Below, piece after piece: positions 42,642 through 51,611 of a stretch of DNA of 64,000 bases. The notes beneath the pieces are model-generated. The model saw nothing but the letters and a program-made list of their open reading frames with translations. It made no database searches and had not been told where the DNA came from. The stretch is from Arthrobacter sp. FW305-BF8 (GTDB lineage: Bacteria > Actinomycetota > Actinomycetes > Actinomycetales > Micrococcaceae). The translations under genes were made by a program, and so were the position numbers. The stretch covers positions 4,466 to 68,465 of the forward strand of contig NZ_CP084563.1 in assembly GCF_021789315.1 (NCBI RefSeq), given 5' to 3'. How positions within the stretch are numbered: the stretch's first letter is position 1; each line of letters starts with the position of its first letter.

Positions 42642-42894
42642 CCCTCTCGCAACTGCCCACCACTATTGATCATGTTCGTCTGAGCTTAAGTCACGCTAGG
42701 TGTGTACCACTTCCTTGTTGTTGGGACGCTGTTAGTGGCACGCTCCTCCACCGGATCTGCCTTTCAAATGGCAAGTAACTTGGCTGTCCCGTAAGTTGTC
42801 CCATAACTCTCGAGTCGAGCTCCCGTAGCAAGGGTGACTTTTGGGACGGTGCGCACTGGATGGAGGCAGGTCGACGCTGACCGAGTCCTGCTCG

Positions 42895-44139
42895 TCAGCC
42901 CACGCGGACGCCGTTGTCAGCGATGAACTCGCGGGCACGGCCTATCTGGCGGTCGGTGGAGAACGTGTACCACTCCTCATTGAGGTTCTCGCCATGGACG
43001 AGGTCGCGGAACCGGGAGAATGCACCCTTGCCCTCGAGGACCCGCTCCAGCCGCCCTCGGAGGGCCTCATCATGCTGCCGCTCGGCAAAGGCGGCCATGT
43101 CCCGCCAGGCATGCCGCGAGCCGGTGCGGTTGACTCTAAGCCAACGGTCCGGCTCCTCCTCCACATTGATGGCGGCGCCCTCCCCGACCATCATCGGGTC
43201 AGTGGCGCTGTCGTCGTACACCTGACCAGTACGCAGGTCAACGTAGCCACCCGTCGATAGGTCCAAGTCCCCTTCCAGCAGGGTACTGAGCATTTCCAGG
43301 TCAACCGGCACGACCTGCCCAGTCAGCGGCTCTCCGCGCAGAATGGCCAACAGGTCCTCCGCCAGCAGCCGGTCACCAGCGCCCCCACGCAAAGTCAGCC
43401 GGTTGATTATCGACAACGCCACCGGCTCAGCTTCCTGACGTCTGTGCTCCAGCGCCATCGGCACGCCGGCCCCCACTTGTTGGAGAGCATCATCGATGTC
43501 GTGCCCTGTCACAGCGGCGAGGAACCGAGCGGCATCTCCTGCCCCGATTGATGCACGCAACTCGGACAGGTCAATCCTCGGTGCCTGCGCATGTCGCGGC
43601 CACCCGTGGTGCAGCATGGGGTGCGGCAGACTCGGGGTTCCTGAGGTCTCGGTCTCCCCGTCGTCGGTCTCCCATCGGCGCCCATACTGATCCGGGATGC
43701 TGCCCCAACCCCAGTACGGCACGGGAACCTCAGGACGGACGCCTAATACCTCTAGCGGGTCAACCTTCACCTCCCCGACCACGCATCGGTGGATCCAGGC
43801 GTCACCGAGGTCGAACGTGTACTGAAACTCGGCCCCCGGCTCCACGGTCCGCACAACCTTGGCCATGTCGATGTCGATTGGTGGGGCCATGAGTGGGCCA
43901 CCGACCGATACGGCCATCTCGGCCCCCGTCTCTTCATCAGTGACCACCCGGCCGTCAGCAAGGGTGAACAATGACAGGTGCGAGCGGTCCCACCGGGCGA
44001 AGGCACCGTTGATGGCATTGGCGAGATCCATGAAGGTGTGAGACGGTCCCACAGCAAAGATTCGCCCAGGCCACGGCCACAGTTCCTCACCACGACCGCC
44101 GAGAAGCTCCACCGTCACCGATAACCAGGTTCGTGCCAT
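42895..44139 (-). CDS. pRiA4b ORF-3-like protein with UPF0158-like C-terminus
   Basis: The first 140 residues of this 414-residue protein match the plasmid pRiA4b ORF-3 pattern: VTVELLGGRGEELWPWPGRIFAVGPSHTFMDLANAINGAFARWDRSHLSLFTLADG, then EFQYTFDLGDAWIHRC. The last 130 residues look like UPF0158: YVDLRTGQVYDD, then WRDMAAFAERQHDEALRGRLERVLEGKGAFSRFRDLV and EEWYTFS. Neither domain has a known activity; ORF-3 proteins are common on mobile elements. It appears to be monocistronic. Confidence 0.82.
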   Translation of the reverse strand: MARTWLSVTVELLGGRGEELWPWPGRIFAVGPSHTFMDLANAINGAFARWDRSHLSLFTLADGRVVTDEETGAEMAVSVGGPLMAPPIDIDMAKVVRTVEPGAEFQYTFDLGDAWIHRCVVGEVKVDPLEVLGVRPEVPVPYWGWGSIPDQYGRRWETDDGETETSGTPSLPHPMLHHGWPRHAQAPRIDLSELRASIGAGDAARFLAAVTGHDIDDALQQVGAGVPMALEHRRQEAEPVALSIINRLTLRGGAGDRLLAEDLLAILRGEPLTGQVVPVDLEMLSTLLEGDLDLSTGGYVDLRTGQVYDDSATDPMMVGEGAAINVEEEPDRWLRVNRTGSRHAWRDMAAFAERQHDEALRGRLERVLEGKGAFSRFRDLVHGENLNEEWYTFSTDRQIGRAREFIADNGVRVG

Positions 44140-44391
44140 ATCCCAAGGATGGCACGGGCCGTGCGACGCGTGTTGCTCTCCTATGGGCAGCGCGGAAGGG
44201 GAATCGGGAAGAAGCGGGCCTCTCGCCTTTGAGGTCCACCATGCTAAAAAAACCGACCCGAGGATTGCCGCGCCATACCCCTTTCAAGAGTCGGCTTTCA
44301 GTACGGTTAGGAAGGGAAATGCTGAGGTCCACGGCGGGGTCGCTGGTTGCATTGCCGGCCTGAAGAAGGGCCGGTTGATTGGGGGACGTTG

Positions 44392-44799
44392 GTGGAAGGT
44401 ATCCATCGATACGATGCTGTCTTTGCCGAAGCTGTTTTTACGTTCCTCGAGGTGTGCAGGCAGCGTGGCTATGCGCCAGAACTGATCCTCCGTGCTGACT
44501 TGGGCAGGGTTCCTGACGCTTATACCGGGGAGGCAGGCTTGGGGTGGGCGTTCCGGCTACAGCAGACCGACGAGCTGCACGCCCTCGCTGAAGACGGGAA
44601 GTTGTACAGGGCGACCCGGACATGGAATTTGATGCGTCAGCCCTTGTGGTTGCAGAAGATGGCGGAAACTTCTTTCCTGGTCGCCACGGCCGAGGTCCAT
44701 ATCGAAGAGTCTCCTCAACTGCGCAGGGAGATCATGAATAGCCTCCTGCTGTGGTTGACCGTGCGAGAGCAAAAGGACAGAGCCGCCGCCGGCTCCTGA
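44392..44799 (+). CDS. Hypothetical protein, about 135 residues
   Basis: The family is not recognised. GTG 44392 follows a GGGGGA site; an in-frame TTG at 44347 would add 15 residues. The product is a soluble mixed fold with a helix, YDAVFAEAVFTFLEVCRQRG, then GWAFRLQQTDELHALAEDGKLYRATRTWNLMRQPLWLQKM and a helical C-terminus. It lies between the ORF-3-like gene and the resolvase. Confidence 0.55.
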   Translation: MEGIHRYDAVFAEAVFTFLEVCRQRGYAPELILRADLGRVPDAYTGEAGLGWAFRLQQTDELHALAEDGKLYRATRTWNLMRQPLWLQKMAETSFLVATAEVHIEESPQLRREIMNSLLLWLTVREQKDRAAAGS

Positions 44800-44912
44800 C
44801 TCATGATCGGGCTGCTACCTCATATTCGGTGCGATTGAGTTAAAGACGACTACCCCGTGCGCGCGAGATGTCAGCCCGCGTCCTGTGCGTCATGTTGGCG
44901 AGGGCACCAGGG

Positions 44913-45479
44913 CTAACCGTTCTGGCGGGTCAGAGCCCGTGTCAGTGATGAAACGCTCACGCTAAGCCGCTCGGCTGTTTCCTTTAACGTCTTTCCTTCG
45001 TGGCGCAGCTGCCGGGCCGTTTCCAGTTTCCCTGGCGTCATCGACCGCGGGCGGCCGCCGAGCCGGCCGCGAGCTTTGGCTGCGGCCAGTCCAGCCTTCG
45101 TTCTTTCCGACAGCCGTGATCGTTCGTATTCCGCGAGGGAAGCGAACATGTCAAAGATGAGCTTGCCGTGGGCACTGCTCGTATCCAGCCAAGGTTCAGC
45201 CAGCGAACGGAAGCCTATCCCCCGCTGACCCAGCACCGTGACGATGTCCGCAAGGTCTGAAGTACTACGGCCAAGCCTGGTCAGGTCCGCAACCAACAGC
45301 ACATTGCCCGGCTGCAGATAATCCAAGCAGTCCTTCCACCGAACCCTCGCCTGGGTAGCACCTGACGCGTACTCCTGAAAGACGCGCACCGCTCCAGCCG
45401 CTACCAACGCGTCCACCTGCGAATTGAGCGACTGACCACGAGTACTGACCCTCGCATAGCCAACTATGTTCCTGGACAC
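44913..45479 (-). CDS. Serine recombinase, resolvase/invertase type
   Basis: This 188-residue enzyme has the catalytic Ser12 in YARVSTRGQSLNSQ, the conserved arginines in DLTRLGRSTSDL, a long helix, MFASLAEYERSRLSERTKAGLAAAKARGRLGGRP, and a C-terminal helix-turn-helix (LKETAERLSVSVSSLTRALT). On a plasmid it would resolve dimers or invert a segment. The res site is probably among the inverted sequences at 45480-45767. It stands next to the partition locus, which supports a role in plasmid stability. Confidence 0.93.
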   Translation of the reverse strand: MSRNIVGYARVSTRGQSLNSQVDALVAAGAVRVFQEYASGATQARVRWKDCLDYLQPGNVLLVADLTRLGRSTSDLADIVTVLGQRGIGFRSLAEPWLDTSSAHGKLIFDMFASLAEYERSRLSERTKAGLAAAKARGRLGGRPRSMTPGKLETARQLRHEGKTLKETAERLSVSVSSLTRALTRQNG

Positions 45480-45668
45480 GTCAAAAACCCTTCCACCAAC
45501 CTTTTGACCGGCTTTCTTTTCGGCAACCAGTTTTGACTAAGAGTAGAAGTACATTTTCGATCTTCTACGAAGGCTTGCGGGTGGCAGGTCAGAAACGGTC
45601 GTTTCTGACCTAACCCTTTCGATGCTAGGAAGCCCCGCCTATCCCCTAAACGGGGTTTCCTTTCTTGC

Positions 45669-45707
45669 TTTACTTGCTTCACTTGTGAAACAAGTAAAGC
45701 AAGTAAA
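45669..45707. promoter_or_regulatory. 39-bp palindrome downstream of the partition genes, candidate parS
   Basis: An 18-nt left arm beginning TTTACTTGCTTCAC (45669-45686) faces 45690-45707 with one mismatch around GAA. The motif ACTTGT/ACAAGT in it is repeated upstream of parA (47064-47199), so the same protein probably binds both sides of the operon. Confidence 0.7.
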
Positions 45708-45767
45708 AACCCTAACCCCTCATCGCAGGGCTTTCCTTTCCGGGAGCGCCCATGAGGACTCCCCGCG

Positions 45768-46142
45768 TCAGCTCTCCTTGAGGCGCCGGCCGCCGGGAAG
45801 TTTCTCTCCCCATTCCGGATACATCTCGCCCTGGTTGTGTTCAGCTTCGCGTCGGCGGGTCTCTGCTTCTATCGCTTTAGCTATGAAATGCGCCCAGGTG
45901 TTATCTCCTTCGGCGTAGCTGGTTGCCTTGTATGCGGCTCTAGCACGATTGCGAAGGGCGGTGGGGATGCTTACTGTCATGGGCGAACTGTGGGCATCCT
46001 TGGGTTCTTCCGTCTTCGCCGGCGCCTCTTGGCGGCGACCGGGGAGCATCCGGGCCAACGGTGCATCCGTAGTTGGGGGGGCTGCGCTGGGCCGCGGCGG
46101 CAGCCCGAGCGCGGGCCGACTGGAGTTTTGCGCGGTGCTCAT
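45768..46142 (-). CDS. Small centromere-binding ParB-like partner of ParA
   Basis: This 124-residue protein has a Pro/Ala-rich disordered N-terminus (1-50) and a DNA-binding C-terminus: MTVSIPTALRNRARAAYKATSY, then TWAHFIAKAIEAETRRREAEHN, followed by LPGGRRL. It shares the family layout of the protein at 19394-19666. It overlaps the parA stop by ATGA. It should bind the TTTCAC/ACTTGT repeats flanking the operon and stimulate ParA, and may also repress the operon. Confidence 0.8.
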   Translation of the reverse strand: MSTAQNSSRPALGLPPRPSAAPPTTDAPLARMLPGRRQEAPAKTEEPKDAHSSPMTVSIPTALRNRARAAYKATSYAEGDNTWAHFIAKAIEAETRRREAEHNQGEMYPEWGEKLPGGRRLKES

Positions 46143-47053
46143 GCGCTAACCTCCTGGGATTCTGTAGCCGCGACGCGCCGCGTTACTTCCATGGCGACTG
46201 CATGCAAGTCTTCAGCAACGCTGGATGCGGATTTGGGTCCTGCGTTCGTGGCTTTGGCTTCTCCGCGGAGAACTTCCCACCATTTGGGAGCTTTGCTGAG
46301 TTCGCGTTCGAGTTCGTGCGCCAGTATCCCCCGTTCCCTGCAGGCCTGGGCAGTTGCTTCTGCGTGTCGGATGGTCATTGGGAACAGCACTTCGTCGGTG
46401 CCGAAATCAGCGATGAGGTGGTCGCGGGTGACTTTGTGGACCTGTTTTGAGTTGGTTCCGGTTCCAACTAGGACAACACCCAGGAGATCCAGTAACGGAT
46501 TGAGTCCCACGACGCTGTCCATGCGTGCTGCGACCGCAGCCACGCCTTTGCGGCTGGACATGTCTGTCTTCAGCGGTACCAGTGCGTACCGTGCGGCCGC
46601 GACGGCTGCTGCCTGGAGGGGCTCGTTTCCGGGCGGGCAGTCAAGGAGGACGAGGTCGTACTCCCCCGCGATGGTTGCGAGCATCTTTGCCAGGGCTAGG
46701 TGGGCTGCATCGCGGTCCTTTTGGGCTTTGGCTCCGAGAAACGCTGCTGCATCGTCGAGTTCGGGTCCGCCGGCAATGACGTCCAGGTTGGGTCGGATAC
46801 TTGTGAGCAGGGACGGCTCTGCACCGAAGCAGAGAGCGGCTGCCAAGCTCCTGCCGCCGTCCCCCTGGTCGGAATAACCTAGGTCTTCCGCAAGGTTGCC
46901 CTGCGGGTCCAAATCCACGAGGAGTACGCGTGAGCCAGCCTCCGCGAGGAGTCCACCGACGTTGGCTACCAAGCTGGTCTTGAAGACCCCGCCTTTGCCG
47001 TTGATTACCGCGATTACCCTGCTGAGCGCACCGCGGTCCAGATCGTGTTTCAT
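46139..47053 (-). CDS. parA: ParA partition ATPase
   Basis: This 304-residue protein has the deviant Walker A INGKGGVFKTS (18-27), Walker A' VLLVDLDPQGN and Walker B LVLLDCPPG. It binds DNA non-specifically in its ATP form and moves plasmid copies apart through its small partner. It has no N-terminal DNA-binding domain, so autoregulation probably falls to the ParB-like protein, as in type Ib systems. Repeats of TTTCACAAGT lie directly upstream. Confidence 0.93.
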   Translation of the reverse strand: MKHDLDRGALSRVIAVINGKGGVFKTSLVANVGGLLAEAGSRVLLVDLDPQGNLAEDLGYSDQGDGGRSLAAALCFGAEPSLLTSIRPNLDVIAGGPELDDAAAFLGAKAQKDRDAAHLALAKMLATIAGEYDLVLLDCPPGNEPLQAAAVAAARYALVPLKTDMSSRKGVAAVAARMDSVVGLNPLLDLLGVVLVGTGTNSKQVHKVTRDHLIADFGTDEVLFPMTIRHAEATAQACRERGILAHELERELSKAPKWWEVLRGEAKATNAGPKSASSVAEDLHAVAMEVTRRVAATESQEVSA

Positions 47054-47063
47054 CGAACCTTCC

Positions 47064-47199
47064 TTTCACAAGTGTTACCAGCGTAAACAGCGCTACTTGT
47101 TTCACTTGTGAAGCTGGCTTGCGTGTCTCTACTTTTTTCACAAGTCAAAAAAGTAGAGCTGTTATTAACAGTTTCACTTCTAAAGAAAGTTTCACTTGC
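47064..47199. promoter_or_regulatory. Iterated TTTCAC(A/T)(A/T)G(T/C) sites upstream of parA, candidate parS/operator
   Basis: TTTCACAAGT at 47064-47073, a facing pair in ACTTGTTTCACTTGTGAA at 47095-47112, TTTCACAAGT within the loop region of a 12-bp perfect stem CTCTACTTTTTT (47127-47138 with 47147-47158), TTTCACTTCT at 47172-47181 and TTTCACTTGC at 47190-47199. The clustering in 136 bp just before parA fits a centromere and autoregulatory site. Confidence 0.72.
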
Positions 47200-47311
47200 T
47201 TTGCTGTATACGCTTCGTTCGCAAGCGGATAACCAGCATGAAGAAGCCCTTAGGTAGTGACCGGAAAAATGCGTGCAGGCACCCGGGCATCGCTGCAGCC
47301 CGGTTCGTCAC

Positions 47312-49150
47312 CTATGCGGCGTTCCAGATCGCAGCATCCCCAGGAGGCAGCCAATACTCCTCCCGTTCCTGGTCGTACAGTGCCCCTTCATCAACCTCAA
47401 CGATCCGGAAACGGTCCAGGTATGCATGCCAGCGGGCACGTTCGAACCGGTTACGGCTTATGTGGGCCTGGTAGTCCTCCAACACGCCCAGCCTTGCCGC
47501 CAGATTGGTGAGATTAACTGCCGTTCTCTTCCAGTGACCGTGGTCGCGGTAAATCATACCCAGGGCCTCCATCTCGGTCAGCGCGGTCGATACGGCGTTG
47601 CGGCTGATGCTCGTGAAGCGGACAATCTCCGCGGTGGTGGGGGAGTGCCTAGCTCGTTCGATGGATTCGTAGACAAGGGCAGCCACGTCTCCCAGGCTTC
47701 GGAACACGGGTCGCACGGCATGGATGCGTCCTTTGCGCCACGTCAGCTCCCTAGCTAGTTGCTGATAGTGCGGAGGCAACTGAATGAGGTAGATGTCTGC
47801 TGTCTTGTGGCGAGCATCCGCGACTTTGGTGAGGATTCCATCGGAGGCCTGGGCCAGAACGGGAAGTAACCGGGCAATGGTGACATGGTGCTTTCCCAGC
47901 GCGACCGCAAGCGTACGACAGCCGACATCGAGAAGATCCGATTCTTTCGCCCTCATGTAGCCCAGCAGGCCGCGGACCAAGAGGCGGAGGCTGAGTCCTT
48001 CGCGGCCCCTGACTGCCAAGCGGTGGTCTAGGACGGCGTACAGGACATTTTCCAAGTCGTTTACGAGTTGGTGGATTGACGCGGAGCTGCGGTTGAGTGC
48101 CCCCCCTGTGGGTTCAGTAGGGCTTGTGTTGTTAATAAGGGCATTGATTTTCCCGGTTTCACGGGACTTAGGTTTTTGGGTGCTGCCTGCGTTGGTGAAG
48201 GCCTGGGCGTTGGCCCATTCGCTGGAAAGGAGTCGCGCCTGTTTGGCTTGCGTGCCGTAGAGGGCTGCCAGGCCCGGGAACTGGCCGGTGAGTTCGTTCC
48301 GTACGTCTTCCAGGGTCCATCCGCACGCAGCGAAGTGGTTCAGCACACCCATGCGGGCCTCTGAGGCACTGGCGTACTTGGCCGTGTCGTAAAGGCCAGT
48401 GCGTGCAATCCGGCGCAGTGGGGTTTCGCTGCCAGCGACGGGCAGCTGTCCAGCAGTGGTCCGTACTGTTGTTGCTGCTTTGGCTTGGCGTTCTTGGATG
48501 GCCTTGTTGCGGGCCAGCTCCGGGGCCAGTGCGGCGCGCAATGCTGCTATGGCACGCGCTGAGTTGCGGACGCGGAGGGTGGCGTAGGCCTGGGATAGGG
48601 GAGTGATGAGGGTTTGGTGGCCGCCAGCCTTGTGCCTTGAGCCCGGGACGCGGATGCAGCCGTCGGTGATGTTCTGGTGGGGGCTCGGGTCCAGGCTTGC
48701 GGCGAGAAGGCCGAGGGCTTCGACAAGCTCGCGGGCTTTGGCGGCGGTGAGGCGTTGTTGAAGGGGAATGTAGATGTGCCTGCCGCCGCTGGGGGAGAAG
48801 TCCTCCACGTAGCTGACGTTGGCTTCGCCCAGAAGCTTCCTGAGCCGGGCTGCGTCTGAGTCCACGACGCTCTTCAGTGCCTTGGATGTATCCAGGTCGA
48901 TGCAGAGAGTGGCTACGGAACCGTCCGTACCGTGGATCATGACTGCTGCGGGGTGCTCGGGCAGAGACGTCGTAATGGTGGGCGGAGTTGCCGGCCGGGG
49001 GTATTGGAACCTGGTGCCCATCCATCGGCCTAGGCGGTAGGACGCTTGGCCGGCGATCAGGGGTGCAAGGATCCACGCCTGCTGAGGGCTAGGTTGGCCC
49101 GCGACACCCTTACGTGCGTGCGTTGACGCGGAATTGACTTCCGGTACCAT
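47312..49150 (-). CDS. Plasmid replication initiator with primase-polymerase-like N-terminus
   Basis: Residues 70-190 of this 612-residue protein resemble an archaeo-eukaryotic-type primase: SVATLCIDLDTSK with D-x-D, SPSGGRHIYIPLQ and GCIRVPGSRHK. The C-terminal half has helix-turn-helix segments (HVTIARLLPVLAQASDG, then SPTTAEIVRFTSISRNAVSTALTEMEALGMIY) for origin recognition. Such proteins initiate replication of actinobacterial plasmids. ATG 49150 has AAGGAG upstream. An inverted repeat and a terminator lie between it and the small gene at 49294. Confidence 0.82.
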   Translation of the reverse strand: MVPEVNSASTHARKGVAGQPSPQQAWILAPLIAGQASYRLGRWMGTRFQYPRPATPPTITTSLPEHPAAVMIHGTDGSVATLCIDLDTSKALKSVVDSDAARLRKLLGEANVSYVEDFSPSGGRHIYIPLQQRLTAAKARELVEALGLLAASLDPSPHQNITDGCIRVPGSRHKAGGHQTLITPLSQAYATLRVRNSARAIAALRAALAPELARNKAIQERQAKAATTVRTTAGQLPVAGSETPLRRIARTGLYDTAKYASASEARMGVLNHFAACGWTLEDVRNELTGQFPGLAALYGTQAKQARLLSSEWANAQAFTNAGSTQKPKSRETGKINALINNTSPTEPTGGALNRSSASIHQLVNDLENVLYAVLDHRLAVRGREGLSLRLLVRGLLGYMRAKESDLLDVGCRTLAVALGKHHVTIARLLPVLAQASDGILTKVADARHKTADIYLIQLPPHYQQLARELTWRKGRIHAVRPVFRSLGDVAALVYESIERARHSPTTAEIVRFTSISRNAVSTALTEMEALGMIYRDHGHWKRTAVNLTNLAARLGVLEDYQAHISRNRFERARWHAYLDRFRIVEVDEGALYDQEREEYWLPPGDAAIWNAA

Positions 49151-49213
49151 AGACAGCAGTTACTCCTTCGGGGGGAACGACAAAATCCACCCACTGGGTG
49201 GGTGTTGGACAAA

Positions 49214-49252
49214 AGTTCAGATCGACATCCCGCCAAGAACGAGATCTGAACT
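49214..49252. promoter_or_regulatory. Inverted repeat upstream of the replication gene
   Basis: AGTTCAGATC (49214-49223) pairs perfectly with GATCTGAACT (49243-49252) across 19 nt, 64 bp before the rep ATG. CACCCA/TGGGTG pairing lies closer at about 49188-49203. They may be a rep operator, origin element or copy-control RNA fold. Confidence 0.55.
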
Positions 49253-49263
49253 AAATACTTAAC

Positions 49264-49290
49264 GAAGGCCCGCCATGTGCGGGCCTTCAG
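49264..49290 (-). terminator. Terminator after the small gene upstream of rep
   Basis: GAAGGCCCGC pairs perfectly with 49279-49288 around CATGT, 5 bp beyond the stop at 49294 on the minus strand. Confidence 0.8.
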
Positions 49291-49293
49291 TTA

Positions 49294-49521
49294 TTAACTG
49301 GCCTTCGGTATAGGCAATGTCTCCTGATTGCGCAGTTCTTCAAGGTCGATGGAATCTATATGCTTGGCAACCAGCGGTGTCAGGTAATCAACTGCGTTCG
49401 TGCCAAGAATTTCCATAATGGCCCGCAGCTTTTCGGCTCGCGCAAGATCGGGCTTGACCACGAACGTGTGCCGAGGCCCCTTGGACGGGCGGCCTCCCTG
49501 AGCAAGCTTCTGAATTGCCAT
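49294..49521 (-). CDS. Small basic protein, possible copy-control or DNA-binding factor
   Basis: From ATG 49521 the product is 75 residues: MAIQKLAQGGRPSKGPRHTFVVKP, then helices LARAEKLRAIMEILGTNAVDYLTPLVAKHI and an acidic end. GGRPSKGPR plus a helical pair recalls small plasmid regulators of ribbon-helix-helix or HTH type. Starts further upstream in frame (49647, 49596) are possible and none has a strong ribosome-binding site. It lies directly upstream of rep. Confidence 0.6.
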   Translation of the reverse strand: MAIQKLAQGGRPSKGPRHTFVVKPDLARAEKLRAIMEILGTNAVDYLTPLVAKHIDSIDLEELRNQETLPIPKAS

Positions 49522-49700
49522 AGTGCTATCTAAGCGGTTTTGATAAACGAAACCCTGCACGTCGCCGCGGCGTGTCGCTCTTTTTGAAAGAGTCATCGCG
49601 TGGGGTGTGACTCGCCCAGCAAGCTCGTGACAGATTCCGGATTGCATGATTCCAATATGTCATAAAACCCAGAATTTTGGGATTTGGGACCCTTTGAAGG

Positions 49701-50006
49701 TTACTTCTTCCACGCTCTTCGGACTATGGCTTCCACGGACTCGCCGGCAGGATCAGTTGCCGGATTGGCAGCCATGGCATCCCGGAACAAGGTCCTGGTC
49801 GCTCTCAAAGACCGAAAGTAGCGTCCCTGGCGGTCGATACGCCACCGCGAGACTCCCAAGTAGGCGGCAGCTGCCCGCCGCTCCATGCCAGCTGCCAGGC
49901 ACACCTTCACTGCCTGATAGATGACGCGATAGGCAGCCTCATGCTCCCGCGGTACTTCCGTTAAGACGCTTTTGACTGCTTCCTGCGCTTGTTGAGGGGT
50001 AGTCAT
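49701..50006 (-). CDS. Helix-turn-helix protein, 101 residues
   Basis: It starts MTTPQQAQEAVKSVLTEVPREHEAAYRVIYQAVKV. The second half has a recognition motif (AGMERRAAAAYLGVSRWRIDRQGRYFRSL) that looks like a helix-turn-helix. It sits 14 bp downstream of the seven-helix membrane protein gene in the same direction and so belongs to the regulatory operon opposite the transfer genes. Confidence 0.75.
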   Translation of the reverse strand: MTTPQQAQEAVKSVLTEVPREHEAAYRVIYQAVKVCLAAGMERRAAAAYLGVSRWRIDRQGRYFRSLRATRTLFRDAMAANPATDPAGESVEAIVRRAWKK

Positions 50007-50020
50007 GTCTCCCGGCCTTC

Positions 50021-50785
50021 CTAATCGAGTGAGAGGGCGGATCCCAGCTCGGTTTTCACTTTTCTGTTCCTGCGCGCGTAAGCAAACAGCGCGAGCCCCA
50101 CGACCACGAGGGCAGTGGAAGCGTAGGAGATGAGCATGTACAGGTAAACCACGTTCCCGGTACCAAACCACTCGACGGGGTACGCGCCGGCGCGCAAGAG
50201 GGAGAGGGCGAACCCGCCGGCAATCATGCCTGAAGCCATCCGGCCTGTCCGGAGAGGGTTCTTCTTGGAGTCGAGGTATGCCGGCCGCACCAGGGGAAGG
50301 ACAATGTAGGCCACGTAGAACAGCACTAACCAGGTGTTTATGCGAACGCTGGGCTGTGTGGCGAAGTCGAGCATCTGGGGGGATGAATACGGGGCGTCTG
50401 TGGCCACGACAGTCCATAGCAGGCCAGCGGACACGAGGCCCAGCACAACGGTTCCGGGAGCGCCCACTGTCCAACGACGGGCAAAGGGGGATCCGTAGGC
50501 GACACTAAGGTGCCCGCCTAGAAAGGCGACGGCTACCAGTGCGCAGTACTTGGAGATGAGGTCGGTAGCGTTGGTGATCGGCATGATCGAATCCAGCGCG
50601 TAGTACACGGGCGGTACCAGCAGCAGATAAGCGGTGGTGAGAAAGATGCCCGACAAAGCGATTCTGCTCGCCTTTCCCCGCAGGGCGTGCTCAAACCCGG
50701 ATGCGGGTGTATTTATACGCTTGAACGTAAGACTGCCTAGAAGGATGAGCATGAGCGTCACCGGGACGACACCTAGTGGATTCAT
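50021..50785 (-). CDS. Seven-helix membrane protein (MAB_1171c/DUF6545-like)
   Basis: This 254-residue protein has seven hydrophobic segments, at about 5-21, 42-67, 78-98, 108-128, 148-168, 183-205 and 210-240. It ends in a short basic tail (YARRNRKVKTELG). The layout resembles the N-terminal seven-helix half of actinobacterial MAB_1171c proteins, which often sit beside small HTH regulators. It overlaps the HTH regulator gene by ATGA, so it may be a sensor that controls that regulator and, through it, the divergent transfer operon. The ligand is unknown. Confidence 0.75.
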   Translation of the reverse strand: MNPLGVVPVTLMLILLGSLTFKRINTPASGFEHALRGKASRIALSGIFLTTAYLLLVPPVYYALDSIMPITNATDLISKYCALVAVAFLGGHLSVAYGSPFARRWTVGAPGTVVLGLVSAGLLWTVVATDAPYSSPQMLDFATQPSVRINTWLVLFYVAYIVLPLVRPAYLDSKKNPLRTGRMASGMIAGGFALSLLRAGAYPVEWFGTGNVVYLYMLISYASTALVVVGLALFAYARRNRKVKTELGSALSLD

Positions 50786-51525
50786 CCCAGAAGCTCCGTC
50801 ATCTTTTCCGCATACTCCTGGGCTTCCTTACGTTGTTTGACCCGCCGCTGTAGCAGGTTTATGCGGCCGGAAATTAGCTCAACAAGGGAATCGTCCGTGA
50901 TTTCAAGCAGCTCATCCTCCCTGGCGCGTGGTTGCCAGCCTGCCTCGGCCGGAAGCACGAGGCCTACAACCACCAGACCTGATGCGAAGGAAGTGCCTGC
51001 TGCCCTGGAGGCTGCTACCGCAAGCGGTGCGGTCAGTTTGTTTTCGGTGAGCTGCGTAAAGATGTATGTCAGGGCCATGCCAGTCTCTTCTGCCATGCGG
51101 TGCCGGATGTCGCCGGAGTCGATGGCGTCAATCCACGCCCGGTTGGATCCCTCGTGCGGGAAGTCTATGAGCGGAATGTGTTTCCGCAGATCCCGCGGGT
51201 AGTACTTCTTCGAGGTGCGGAACTGTAGCTCGGCCATCAGGTCTGCGTGGTGTACCTGGCTGAGCACTTCTGCCGGCGTGGGCTCAATCTGTCTGGTGTA
51301 CATATCCCTGTACGGGTCAAAGGCGGCAAGGGACTCCAGCACGTTCGCTCCGGACGCGCGCGCGACGGCAACGACCGTCGATTCTGCAACGTTTCCACGC
51401 CGCAGCTGGTTGCCCAACGTGCCTCGGTGCAGCCCCGTCAGAGCGCTCAGAGCGGCAGGGGAAGTGCTGATGGACTGAGCGTCCAGCCAGCTCTTGAACT
51501 CTGAGGCTGAGACAGGCACAAACAC
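50782..51525 (-). CDS. HTH regulator paired with the seven-helix protein
   Basis: The first 70 residues of this 247-residue protein form a Cro/C1-like unit (EFKSWLDAQSISTSPAALSALTGLHRGTLGNQLRRGNVAESTVVAVARASG). The middle region contains AELQFRTSKKYYPRDLRKHIPLIDFPHEGS. The C-terminus ends in a coiled coil (GRINLLQRRVKQRKEAQEYAEKMTELL). It is divergent from the T4SS operon, with a 24-bp palindrome between, and probably regulates both directions. Confidence 0.8.
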   Translation of the reverse strand: MFVPVSASEFKSWLDAQSISTSPAALSALTGLHRGTLGNQLRRGNVAESTVVAVARASGANVLESLAAFDPYRDMYTRQIEPTPAEVLSQVHHADLMAELQFRTSKKYYPRDLRKHIPLIDFPHEGSNRAWIDAIDSGDIRHRMAEETGMALTYIFTQLTENKLTAPLAVAASRAAGTSFASGLVVVGLVLPAEAGWQPRAREDELLEITDDSLVELISGRINLLQRRVKQRKEAQEYAEKMTELLG

Positions 51526-51561
51526 TCCTTGGATGGGGCAAACACGACAAGACGCGCACGA

Positions 51562-51611
51562 TTGATTCTGCTAGAATGATCCCAATAGTTAAGCATTCGC
51601 AAATACTTAAC
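51562..51611 (+). promoter_or_regulatory. Promoter and operator of the transfer operon
   Basis: TGCTAGAAT (51569-51577) is an extended -10 element on the plus strand; no good -35 was seen, which an extended -10 can tolerate. Just downstream, GTTAAG (51588-51593) faces CTTAAC (51606-51611) with ATT/AAT pairing inside, a 24-bp near-perfect palindrome placed where a repressor would block RNA polymerase. Confidence 0.7.

Noticed and set aside
44913..45479. Serine recombinase considered as a phage-type integrase or transposon resolvase with a Tn3 transposase
   Set aside because: It has the short resolvase form and no transposase or terminal repeats were found beside it.
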